NCBI GenBank assembly: GCA_028131545.1
Contig: JAOICL010000002.1
Span: 81,213 to 145,212 of the forward strand
Direction: 5' to 3'
Source: Vibrio sp.
Lineage (GTDB): Bacteria; Pseudomonadota; Gammaproteobacteria; Enterobacterales; Vibrionaceae
Length of the DNA stretch: 64,000 bases
Within the stretch, counting starts at the first letter, position 1, and each line of letters opens with the position of its first letter. The notes below the pieces were generated by a model that did no database searches, had not been told where the DNA came from, and saw only the letters and a program-made list of their open reading frames with translations. A program made the position numbers and the translations under genes. Positions 56,693-64,000 of this stretch are shown in pieces.

Positions 56693-58162
56693 ATGACACA
56701 ACCTAGCAACAATAATGATATTTCATCGAGTTTTACCCAATGGTCATGGGCATCTCCGAAACAAAAGATAGGCATCAGTGTGACGATATTGATTAGCGCA
56801 CTGGCTATCTTTGCTCCAGAAGTCCTGCCTATAAACTCCGTTATTCTTGCTATTTCCTTAATGACCGTATTGTGTTTAATTCGTGTCCCTGTCCCTATTG
56901 CTTTGATCACTGGAGCGCTCATTGGTTCGTTAAATAGCGGGTTATCGGTTCAAGATTCCATGACTGCGATTAACAACAACATTGCCAGTGGGGCACAAGT
57001 CGGTATGACCTACATCATGATTGGTGCTTTTGCTGTCGCACTTTCAAGAAGCGGTATCCTTGACTTATTTGCCAATAAAGTCTCGATGGCTACCGATAAT
57101 GGTATTTCTCATACAAAATTAAAGTGGGGGCTGTTCTCCATCTTCATCATCGCCTCTTTAATGTCGCAGAACCTCATCCCTGTTCATATTGCATTCATTC
57201 CAGTGATGATTCCTCCTTTACTGTCAACATTTAATCGTTTGAAGCTCGATCGTAGAGCCATTGCCTGCGTCATTGCTTGTTCAATTAGCATCAGTTACCT
57301 ACTGCTACCCACTGGATTTGGTGCGATTTACTTATTTGAAATCTTATTGCCTAGCTTTAACAGCGCCAGTGAAAGTTACGATGTCACAATAGAAGCAAGC
57401 CAAGTACCCAAAGCCATGTTTATTCCTGTTATGGGAATTCTCGCTGGTATGCTGGTTGCGGTTTTTATTAGTTACCGTAAACCAAGGGAATACGATAACA
57501 ACATCACAAAGCGCTATAACTTTAAATCTGAGAAAACCAATTTAGATTTTAAAGGGTTAGTTTTTACTTTACTCGCCATTATCGCAACGGTTGTTTGCCA
57601 GCTATGGTTAGACTCCCTTTTCTTAGGCGCTATGCTTGGATTCATCATTCTTTCTTTTTCTGGTGTATTTACTTGGAATCAACAAGATGATGTGTTTACC
57701 GAAGGCATGAGAATGATGGTGCAGGTTGCGGTTATCATTACGATTGCGGCTGGCTTCGCTGGCGCGTTGAATGCGACTGGAGAAATTCCTGCATTAATCG
57801 AAGCAACTCAAGAGCTGGTTGGCGATAATAGAAACATTGCCGCTCTTCTAATGCTACTAGTGGGTTTATTTATTACAATTGGCTTTGGTGATTCCTTTGC
57901 TAGTGTCCCTATTTTAGCGCCTATTTATGTTCCTTTAGCTTGGTCATTAGGTTTTTCTCCAGAAGCAGCCATTGCATTATTAGGGGCATCGGCCGCTTTG
58001 GGTGATGCCGGTTCACCAGCATCAACGATTTCACTCGGAGTCACTTCAGGGTTAAATGCCGATGGGCAGCATGATCACGTTAATGATTCTGTCATCCCGA
58101 CATTTTTACATGCCAATGTTGGTATGGTTATTTTTGCTTGGATTGCTGTTGTCGTACTGTAA
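56693..58162 (+). CDS. NhaC-like Na+/H+ antiporter family permease (COG2056 type)
   Basis: 489 residues with about 12 membrane segments. The C-terminal ALGDAGSPASTISLGVTSGLNADGQHDHV and the middle ALSRSGILDLFANKV are typical of the COG2056 permeases, usually annotated as Na+/H+ antiporters. The transported substrate is unproven. I chose the ATG at 56693, with GGAAAG just upstream; a TTG 12 bases earlier is possible. A zinc link is suggested only by its position behind the GTPase. Confidence 0.8.
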   Translation: MTQPSNNNDISSSFTQWSWASPKQKIGISVTILISALAIFAPEVLPINSVILAISLMTVLCLIRVPVPIALITGALIGSLNSGLSVQDSMTAINNNIASGAQVGMTYIMIGAFAVALSRSGILDLFANKVSMATDNGISHTKLKWGLFSIFIIASLMSQNLIPVHIAFIPVMIPPLLSTFNRLKLDRRAIACVIACSISISYLLLPTGFGAIYLFEILLPSFNSASESYDVTIEASQVPKAMFIPVMGILAGMLVAVFISYRKPREYDNNITKRYNFKSEKTNLDFKGLVFTLLAIIATVVCQLWLDSLFLGAMLGFIILSFSGVFTWNQQDDVFTEGMRMMVQVAVIITIAAGFAGALNATGEIPALIEATQELVGDNRNIAALLMLLVGLFITIGFGDSFASVPILAPIYVPLAWSLGFSPEAAIALLGASAALGDAGSPASTISLGVTSGLNADGQHDHVNDSVIPTFLHANVGMVIFAWIAVVVL

Positions 58163-58191
58163 TTCATACTATCTATTGATAACCTAATTAA

Positions 58192-58268
58192 AAAGGCTCC
58201 CCCACATTGTCATGCTATCCACTAAAAAGTCGACGCATCACTGTATAGGGTAGCCTTTATTATTTTTC
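58192..58268 (+). terminator. Probable terminator after the antiporter gene
   Basis: AAAGGCT-c-CCC (58192-58202) pairs with GGG-t-AGCCTTT (58248-58258) over a 45-base loop, followed by ATTATTTTT. Confidence 0.55.
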
Positions 58269-58272
58269 ATCA

Positions 58273-58302
58273 ACAATTAGTTAATAAACAATTAGTTAAT
58301 AA
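58273..58302. repeat. 15-bp tandem duplication
   Basis: ACAATTAGTTAATAA occurs twice in succession (58273-58287, 58288-58302), between the convergent antiporter gene and the secreted-protein gene. Confidence 0.85.
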
Positions 58303-58327
58303 AATAAATAGTTAATCCAGTCGACCG

Positions 58328-59746
58328 TTACTCAATCGAAATATTACTGACATCAATACCATCGCTATTACTCACATATCCCGCCTGGCTTGGCTTAATT
58401 TTATGGGTCTGGTCAATAATTGAAATACGCGTAAGATGACACTGTGCATCTCCCACCACTTCGGTTAAGTCGATACTCCAATCACTGTTTGTTTTAAACA
58501 TAGTATCCCCATTATTATGTACAACATGCCAGCCGTTCGTCTCTTCTGAACGGCACCCTCTGACTTTTATTTTTACAAGTCCACGTTCAGCATAGCTTTC
58601 ATAGTTATGATTTCCCCAAGTCACTTCCGTCAGGTTGAGCGTTTTACCTTCAATATGACAAGCCGCATTCACTCCATTTTCTTTTAGCTGTAAATGAAAT
58701 TTTCCTTTTCTACCAAGGGATTGAAACTGAAGCGCCTGATCGTCATGTAAATACGGACGAAGGTCATCATCCATCGCAACATTTCGGAAGCTAGCATGAC
58801 TTGTATTGTCCCCTTTTCTCCAGCTAACTTTAGCTTGAGATAAATCACAACCAAGCAATTCCGGTTCTGATTCTGCAATTAAACAATTCTTCATACTTTT
58901 AGAGGTCGAATTCGCCCCCCAAATCGTCTTACAAGTTGATTCATTTGGATTTGGAAAGTACTCGACAAGTTCAATTGAGTTAATAAGCGCACCATAAGTA
59001 TCCCCTTCGGAGAGATCGCGTAATGCAATTTTTGTCTTAAACTTATCAGCCATAAACACTAGACCATCCTCGAGAAAAGGCCCCTCTGAGGAAACATTAC
59101 CATGATATTCCAGTTCTCTTGTCTCTTTACCAACTCGTAAGAATAAATTGTCGTGCTGACTAGGGCCATTTTGACGCTGCTGATAAGCGACATTAACCGC
59201 ATAAATGGCCCCAGGTACAGTGTCTAACAACGCATGAAGTCTTACATTTGCCGCATGACTGCTTGCACGCTCGATGTTTTGGTCACCATAAGGGATAGAA
59301 GATTGAGATACCCCGCAACGTAAATGACTGTCCAATTCAGCAACAATGGCGTCTGGAGCGTTTGATATTCCATAAATGCTGGCTTGACCGAGTTCCAATA
59401 CCGCAGGACAAGCGGCTTCAGCTAGTGCTCTGAATTCTTTAATTTCTTTTTTCGATTTATAATAAGAAAAGGCATTAGGATAGCGTGCTTTCAGCGTTTT
59501 TAGCGTCCAATTAACATCAAAATTGATCGAACCAATTTGAATGGCCCCTCGTGTTTGCGGAGATAACATTGGAGTATCTAAATCGGAGTTGTTAAACAAG
59601 CCCCAATTATTATTGACACCATAGTCATCAAAAGAAGCACTGAATTTAGGGGTGTCTACTGGGTCTGGAATCTCTAAAAAGTTAGGTATTTCAGCCAAAG
59701 TAGATGATGATGCGAATAGTGCTAGGGTGAATAAAGTTGGACGCAT
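58328..59746 (-). CDS. Large secreted protein of unknown function
   Basis: 472 residues. A signal peptide (FTLALFASSSTLA, about 1-18) is followed by a region with VNVAYQQRQNGPSQHDNLFLRVGKE, a beta-sandwich-like stretch seen in carbohydrate-binding (DUF642-like) modules. Two C-terminal repeats share the theme KVSWRKGDNTSHA/EVTWGNHNYESYA, each with cysteines. It has no obvious catalytic motif. Likely exported to the periplasm or medium. Resemblance to a sugar-binding module is only suggestive. Confidence 0.65.
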   Translation of the reverse strand: MRPTLFTLALFASSSTLAEIPNFLEIPDPVDTPKFSASFDDYGVNNNWGLFNNSDLDTPMLSPQTRGAIQIGSINFDVNWTLKTLKARYPNAFSYYKSKKEIKEFRALAEAACPAVLELGQASIYGISNAPDAIVAELDSHLRCGVSQSSIPYGDQNIERASSHAANVRLHALLDTVPGAIYAVNVAYQQRQNGPSQHDNLFLRVGKETRELEYHGNVSSEGPFLEDGLVFMADKFKTKIALRDLSEGDTYGALINSIELVEYFPNPNESTCKTIWGANSTSKSMKNCLIAESEPELLGCDLSQAKVSWRKGDNTSHASFRNVAMDDDLRPYLHDDQALQFQSLGRKGKFHLQLKENGVNAACHIEGKTLNLTEVTWGNHNYESYAERGLVKIKVRGCRSEETNGWHVVHNNGDTMFKTNSDWSIDLTEVVGDAQCHLTRISIIDQTHKIKPSQAGYVSNSDGIDVSNISIE

Positions 59747-60062
59747 AGTTTCTCCTCAAAATGCCAACGGATATCCACTCAGCGGTGCAGCCTACCCACA
59801 ATTTCTTGTGTAAGGAATTTCTTGTATAAAGGGAGTTCCTTTTGTTATAGGAGGAATCCTTTTTTCACAAGAAACAGCCTTGGTGGCACTGTCACTTTGC
59901 GTCCTCCAATTACTTGAAGTTTGCCTTTATGAGTTATATACGAATAGAGTATAGGTCGCTCACCGCATTGCATACGATAAAAAAACAGAGAAATTTAAGA
60001 TCAATCTCACATAAAATAGATACAAAAAAAGCAGCTATAGCTGCTTTTATCTTAAGTTCGTC
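59747..60062. other. Gene-free intergenic region
   Basis: 316 bases. It holds a doubled AATTTCTTGT element (59800-59809, 59816-59825), a GGAGGAATCC stretch and, at its right end, the terminator described separately. The promoter for the reverse-strand secreted protein must lie at its left end. I see no convincing gene. Confidence 0.5.
60024..60048 (-). terminator. Terminator for the small membrane protein gene
   Basis: AAAAGCAGCTA and TAGCTGCTTTT (60027-60048) are perfectly palindromic. On the minus strand the stem is followed by a T-run (A-run at 60024-60030 on the plus strand), just after the stop at 60063. Confidence 0.85.
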
Positions 60063-60392
60063 TTATTCTGCTCTTTTCTTTTTCCAGTACATACCTGAAA
60101 TGGCTTTAAAGATTGAGATAACCAGTGCCAATAGGATGAGCTCATAAGCATAATAAAATATCCCATCGGTAGCCTTTACATATAAATTTAATGGGTAACC
60201 TGCAAGCATTCTCAGTAACAATACCACCGCGACTATAAAGCGTAGCCAAATGACTTTCTCGAAAAAGTGTAATCCTGTTGCTAAAAGAAGAATGGTGGGA
60301 CCAATAAGTGCCATCGTCTCAATCGGAATACCAAGTAAAGGCATAAAAGAAGAAACAGTGATGAGAGCAAGAAGACAATAGCGAAGCAACAT
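60063..60392 (-). CDS. Small four-helix membrane protein
   Basis: 109 residues, almost wholly hydrophobic with three to four predicted membrane helices (starting LLRYCLLALITVSSFMPLL), and a basic tail YWKKKRAE. I do not recognise the family. It is encoded downstream of flgN with a 111-base gap and its own terminator. No functional clue. Confidence 0.6.
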   Translation of the reverse strand: MLLRYCLLALITVSSFMPLLGIPIETMALIGPTILLLATGLHFFEKVIWLRFIVAVVLLLRMLAGYPLNLYVKATDGIFYYAYELILLALVISIFKAISGMYWKKKRAE

Positions 60393-60503
60393 AATACATA
60401 CCTAACAGAACAAGGAGGCTATTCTACCGAGTGAATAGAAATCAACAATTGCCATCCATTAGACATGTGATGTCAAACATCAAATTCTATGAAATGCTCC
60501 TTT

Positions 60504-60983
60504 TTAGCCTCGCACTTGAATATGTTGCTGCTGAACAATGTCTTTTAGCATCGTATGTTGCTGAGAAAGCAAGTATCCATTGGTTTCATTCATATCCTTA
60601 ATGATCTGTAATTGTTTTTCAAAACGAACCAATAAAGGTTGCAGCTTTTTAAATTGCGAACCAAAGAGAAACAGCGCCAACTCTTGCAACTTAAATGATT
60701 TCCTATTTTGACTTAGATTCTTAAAATCCGTATGAGTGTGTGAAGCAGACTTATCTTGATAACAAAAGTCAGCAAGCTTCATTCTAAAAGCATGATGTTG
60801 TTCTAGCTTGCCTAGTGTTATACGTAACTGTTCTTCACTTTTAGTCAGTTCAGCCGCATTGAATGAAATCATCGCGTGTTTACTTTGTCCTAATAGCTCA
60901 ATCGTTTCCCGACATAGGCATATATCTTCTTTAATACTCAGAAACAATTTCTGGCACAGTGACTTTCTTTTATCCATATTCAT
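60504..60983 (-). CDS. flgN: FlgN-like flagellar chaperone
   Basis: 159 residues, helical. The FlgN-type layout of a long N-terminal helix with repeated Glu/Gln (RETIELLGQS, KSEEQLRITLGKLEQHH) and a C-terminal helical segment (MNETNGYLLSQQHTMLKDIV, with the NGxLL signature of FlgN) supports a chaperone for hook-filament junction proteins. It overlaps flgM by four bases, as in flgMN pairs. Likely the lateral-system copy (lfgN). Confidence 0.72.
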   Translation of the reverse strand: MNMDKRKSLCQKLFLSIKEDICLCRETIELLGQSKHAMISFNAAELTKSEEQLRITLGKLEQHHAFRMKLADFCYQDKSASHTHTDFKNLSQNRKSFKLQELALFLFGSQFKKLQPLLVRFEKQLQIIKDMNETNGYLLSQQHTMLKDIVQQQHIQVRG

Positions 60984-61255
60984 GATTGATACTCTTTCAC
61001 TATATTCTTAGCAATTTCTTCGACATCAATATCAATGTTACGTATTTTTTCACGCAGTTCTTCTATCATAGCTTGATCAATTTTTGGATTAATTTCGACT
61101 GCGAGTATTTCTATCATACGAGCATCTTCACCCGACACCTTTCCCGCTGTAGGTTTACTGACTTGCACTCCCTTTGCCGCTTGTTCACTGTCTTTATGAA
61201 TCGTATTATTGTTTAATACGATTGGCTGAGTCGAATTCGAAGGACCGACTTTCAT
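60980..61255 (-). CDS. flgM: Anti-sigma-28 factor FlgM
   Basis: 91 residues. A disordered N-terminus is followed by the C-terminal sigma-binding helices: EELREKIRNIDIDVEEIAKNIV resembles the FlgM segment [24 protein letters not shown]. It holds the sigma-28 (lafS) until hook completion. Its ATG overlaps nothing upstream, and a 166-base gap with a 16-bp tandem repeat precedes it. Confidence 0.78.
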   Translation of the reverse strand: MKVGPSNSTQPIVLNNNTIHKDSEQAAKGVQVSKPTAGKVSGEDARMIEILAVEINPKIDQAMIEELREKIRNIDIDVEEIAKNIVKEYQS

Positions 61256-61301
61256 ATGACCTCCCCACAGAACATGTCCGTCAGTTAAAGATTAAACGTG
61301 A

Positions 61302-61333
61302 GTAATACTGCTACCTTGTAATACTGCTACCTT
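61302..61333 (-). repeat. 16-bp perfect tandem duplication before flgM
   Basis: GTAATACTGCTACCTT (plus strand) occurs at 61302-61317 and 61318-61333, in the 166-base gap between the unknown flagellar gene and flgM. It may be a double operator or a simple duplication. Confidence 0.85.
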
Positions 61334-61421
61334 GTACACCTACAACGGACGATGATGTCCATTTTACAAAATGCCATCACTACTTTATCTTTGACCTTCG
61401 ATTATTTAAAAGCAACGTTGG

Positions 61422-62444
61422 TCATTTTAATAACGATAAAGCCGTTGTACGGTTCAAATAAGCATGGGCGGTATTCAATCGATATAAACTTCTCGCATTA
61501 TCATGGGTGAACATCTGTTTAAAGGTATGATCAGCCGGTGTAGATACACGCCACTTCTTACTGTTTACATGAATAGAGTGCTGAGTCGCATCCTTTAATT
61601 GCGTAATACGCTGATAGGTATTTTTAGCTTGATGAATAAAGCTTTCAAAGTCATTAACGGTATCACTCGATAACGTATTGACCCCATGGTGTAAGAACTC
61701 AACAAAATCTCTTTCAACCGACATTAACGTCACCGGAATCAACTGCCCAGATGGAAAGCGGTGCCCTTCCCCTAACACACCTACTTGCTTAGGCAAATCA
61801 CGCCATTCTGAATCAGCAATGTAAAAAGTAAGCTCTTTATTACTTTTCTTAGCAAACAAATTATTAAAGGCAAGCGAATAGTTAAACGATGACACTTGCT
61901 CAAATTGGTTCAAGGTTGGCTTAAAATGCAGAATGGATAACTTTTGATCCATACGTATTGTTACTTTTTCTTCTACATAGCGATGGCGCTCAAAATCCAA
62001 TCCATCGATATTGAACCCAACATGACTGTGGCGATTTAGATTGTAATTTAATGTCGATGATAAAACATACTCACCATATAGCTGAGTATTTAGGTGTTTT
62101 TCCACCTTATCTTTTGCACGAGCCATTTTAAGTTTGTACTCTTCATTTGGCTCTTCTGTCTTTCGATCTAACTGTTGTTGCATCTCTTGCTTCATTCCCA
62201 TCAGAGAGCGAGTAATGCCTTTTAATGCTTGTTCTGCCATATTCAAACGCAGTAAGTTTTGTGTTTCTTTTCTTAATTTCTCATGAATAGCAGGTAAGTG
62301 TTTGCGACGAAAAACTAAGGGCTGTGCAAAGGAAGATTTCGTTGTGATAGCCGGCATAGTGCCCGCATTCACCTGTTGAACTTGTTGTGACTGCGTCGAT
62401 TGGATGGAGGAGACCGAACTCGATACCGATTGATTATAACTCAT
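61422..62444 (-). CDS. Unrecognised protein in flagellar operon, possible flagellin-like ends
   Basis: 340 residues. A Ser/Gln-rich N-terminus precedes a helix with NLLRLNMAEQALKGITRSLM, and a beta-rich middle (about 130-250) follows. The C-terminus NARSLYRLNTAHAYLNR then TTALSLLK resembles the C-terminal helix and SLLx end of flagellins. It lies 40 bases after fliI, where fliJ would be expected. It is not FliJ, which is a short coiled coil. It could be a divergent filament or junction-like component, or an exported substrate. No signal peptide is present, consistent with type III export. Confidence 0.6.
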   Translation of the reverse strand: MSYNQSVSSSVSSIQSTQSQQVQQVNAGTMPAITTKSSFAQPLVFRRKHLPAIHEKLRKETQNLLRLNMAEQALKGITRSLMGMKQEMQQQLDRKTEEPNEEYKLKMARAKDKVEKHLNTQLYGEYVLSSTLNYNLNRHSHVGFNIDGLDFERHRYVEEKVTIRMDQKLSILHFKPTLNQFEQVSSFNYSLAFNNLFAKKSNKELTFYIADSEWRDLPKQVGVLGEGHRFPSGQLIPVTLMSVERDFVEFLHHGVNTLSSDTVNDFESFIHQAKNTYQRITQLKDATQHSIHVNSKKWRVSTPADHTFKQMFTHDNARSLYRLNTAHAYLNRTTALSLLK

Positions 62445-62484
62445 TCTCTATACTGCCTCTTATCGAATATCAGTATAATAAAAT

Positions 62485-63804
62485 TCACGAACGTTGTTGA
62501 AATATAGCCGCGAGATCATTCACTGATTGTTCAAGCGAAATCGCTTCACTCATCGCTTGCTTAAGTAACGTATTAATGTCTTTATGTTTTAAAATAGCTT
62601 GATCAATGTCGGGATCATTTCCCCCTTTATACGCACCAAGTGACAATAAATCTTTACTCTTTTGATACACACTATAAAGGCGTTTCACCTCTCTCGCACA
62701 CTCACTATGAGGCGGAGATACAATATTGGTCATACAACGTGAAATCGACGCTTCAATGTCAATCGCCGGGTAATGCCCTTCTTGTGCTAACTCTTTAGAT
62801 AGTCGAATATGTCCATCTAATATCGCCTTTGCACTATCAACCACAGGATCATAATCACCCTCATCACCTTCTGATAGCAAAGTATAAATAGCGCTCATGC
62901 TTCCCGAATTTTCATCACCATTACCGCTACGCTCTAATAATTGTGGAATATGGTTCATGACGGATGCGGGGTATCCTTTGATCACAGGTAAGTCCCCTAA
63001 TGCGATCGCCACTTCCCTTTGAGCCATAGCAAAACGAGTTAAAGAATCCACTAATAAGAGTACATTTTTACCTTTATCTCGGAAGTAAGACGCCAACGAA
63101 TGACATAAATGAGTCGCTTGAATACGCATTAATGGGGATTCATTGGCTGGAGATGCCACTACGATGGCTTTCGTCATCCCTTCCTCACCCAGAGTATCAT
63201 TAATGAACTCTCGAACCTCTCGGCCTCGTTCTCCGATAAGCCCCACTATAATGACATCGGCTTCAGTAAATTTTGTCATCATCCCAAGTAAAATAGACTT
63301 ACCGATACCAGGACCGGCGATTAAACCCACTCTTTGTCCTTGCCCTAAGGTTAAGAGACTATTAATCGATCGAACGCCCACGTCCAATACCTCGGTTATG
63401 GGTTTTCTGTTCATGCTTGGAGAGGATTGTTGATTATAAATATCAAGTACATCAACGCCAAGAAGCTCTCCTTTATTATCAATCGCTTCACCTTTTGCGT
63501 TCACAACACGTCCAAGCCATTGATCGGAGACTTTAATCGTTGGTTTTGATTTAGAAGGCGTGACCCTGTCACCAATTGAGATGGAATGATATGGCTCAAA
63601 GGGTAATAAAATCGCTTTATTATTATCAACACCAATCACTTGGGCTTCGAGATCACCCTCTGTTGTTGATATAAAACATTGTTGATTCAAATCTAACTTA
63701 CAGCCAATGGCTGAAATGGTCGTTGAACTTGCGGAGACAACACGACCAGAAAAAGTCGCAATGGAAATGTTATCAGGTATATCGTTGACTTCAAATAACT
63801 GCAT
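62485..63804 (-). CDS. fliI: Flagellar export ATPase FliI
   Basis: 439 residues. F1-beta-like ATPase that powers flagellar type III export. Walker A reads GPGIGKS (usual GGSGVGKS variant), the FliI/YscN signature GERGREVREF follows, Walker B LLLVDSLTRFA, and SGSMSAIYTLLSEGDE. The ATG at 63804 has AGAGG four bases upstream; upstream ATGs at 63816 and 63840 are less likely. It is probably the lateral copy. No fliH precedes it: the remaining 196 bases to the window end are AT-rich with no gene. Confidence 0.93.
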   Translation of the reverse strand: MQLFEVNDIPDNISIATFSGRVVSASSTTISAIGCKLDLNQQCFISTTEGDLEAQVIGVDNNKAILLPFEPYHSISIGDRVTPSKSKPTIKVSDQWLGRVVNAKGEAIDNKGELLGVDVLDIYNQQSSPSMNRKPITEVLDVGVRSINSLLTLGQGQRVGLIAGPGIGKSILLGMMTKFTEADVIIVGLIGERGREVREFINDTLGEEGMTKAIVVASPANESPLMRIQATHLCHSLASYFRDKGKNVLLLVDSLTRFAMAQREVAIALGDLPVIKGYPASVMNHIPQLLERSGNGDENSGSMSAIYTLLSEGDEGDYDPVVDSAKAILDGHIRLSKELAQEGHYPAIDIEASISRCMTNIVSPPHSECAREVKRLYSVYQKSKDLLSLGAYKGGNDPDIDQAILKHKDINTLLKQAMSEAISLEQSVNDLAAIFQQRS

Positions 63805-64000
63805 ATTACCTCTCATGTAGTTATCACTGCCTGATGACAATGCTCAATGAGTATAATACAAATTTTTAGAGATAGTAAATTATCGTTAATCGCTACAAAA
63901 TAGAGGCAACTTGGAGTAAATAAAATAAACATACTGTGAAATCATTATGAACATTTGCAGTATTCTATAATATGTACCATATTTAATCTTTAAAAACATC

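Noticed and set aside
59914..60147. 77-residue forward frame in the gap after the secreted-protein gene
   Set aside because: It runs through a terminator palindrome and into the reverse-strand membrane protein gene. There is no good ribosome site and no recognisable pattern.

Overview
The window is AT-rich chromosomal DNA of a gammaproteobacterium of the Vibrionaceae. The genus Aliivibrio is my best guess, from the order cbb3 oxidase - fnr - uspE - ttcA, the Vibrio-type norM, potABCD and several Vibrio-restricted DUF families. This is a judgement from gene content and order, not from a database search. I saw no rRNA, tRNA, CRISPR array, insertion sequence or prophage.

Layout. 0-1.2 kb: a small TolA-domain-like periplasmic protein and a one-span membrane protein divergent from the oxidase operon. 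1.2-11.1 kb: the microaerobic respiration block, with ccoNOQP, assembly genes ccoH, ccoI and ccoS, a TauE/DsbD-like membrane protein, fnr, uspE and ttcA. 11.1-13.5 kb: a reverse-strand operon with a membrane protein, a Bax-like glucosaminidase lipoprotein and a DUF2987 protein. 13.8-17.6 kb: the potABCD polyamine importer. 17.7-23.8 kb: housekeeping genes cobB, mobA, DUF2960, nagK, tapT, a fatty acid hydroxylase and norM.

24.2-37.5 kb: a complete chemosensory operon resembling the Che2/F7 clusters of Pseudomonas aeruginosa and Vibrio. It encodes a receiver-helical protein, STAS, CheY, CheA, two CheW, an Aer2-like receptor, CheR, CheD, CheB, a membrane-anchored receptor-like protein and an HPt-like protein. 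No flagellar gene adjoins it. The receptor carries six tandem PAS domains, each keeping the FHKxPxHQ motif and the Trp of the Aer2 oxygen-binding haem-PAS fold. Two of the six are almost identical at DNA level. This is the most interesting feature of the window.

37.5-46.6 kb: a threonine aldolase family enzyme, small proteins, a three-gene operon (phosphoglycerol transferase, dgkA, GDPD-like protein) that looks like a closed phosphoglycerol/diacylglycerol cycle, DUF3047 and DUF3581 proteins and a MalY/PatB aminotransferase. 46.6-54.3 kb: a lateral-type flagellar block (flagellin, FliD, FliS, FliT-like, FliK, FliL, sigma-28, MotA, MotB) in the lafABCDEFSTU order. 54.5-58.2 kb: a zinc-uptake protein and a COG0523 GTPase diverging from a perfect palindrome that is a probable Zur operator, then an NhaC-like antiporter. 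58.3-64 kb: an unrecognised secreted protein, a small membrane protein and a second flagellar operon, fliI - unknown - flgM - flgN. The unknown has flagellin-like ends, and neither fliH nor fliJ is visible next to fliI.
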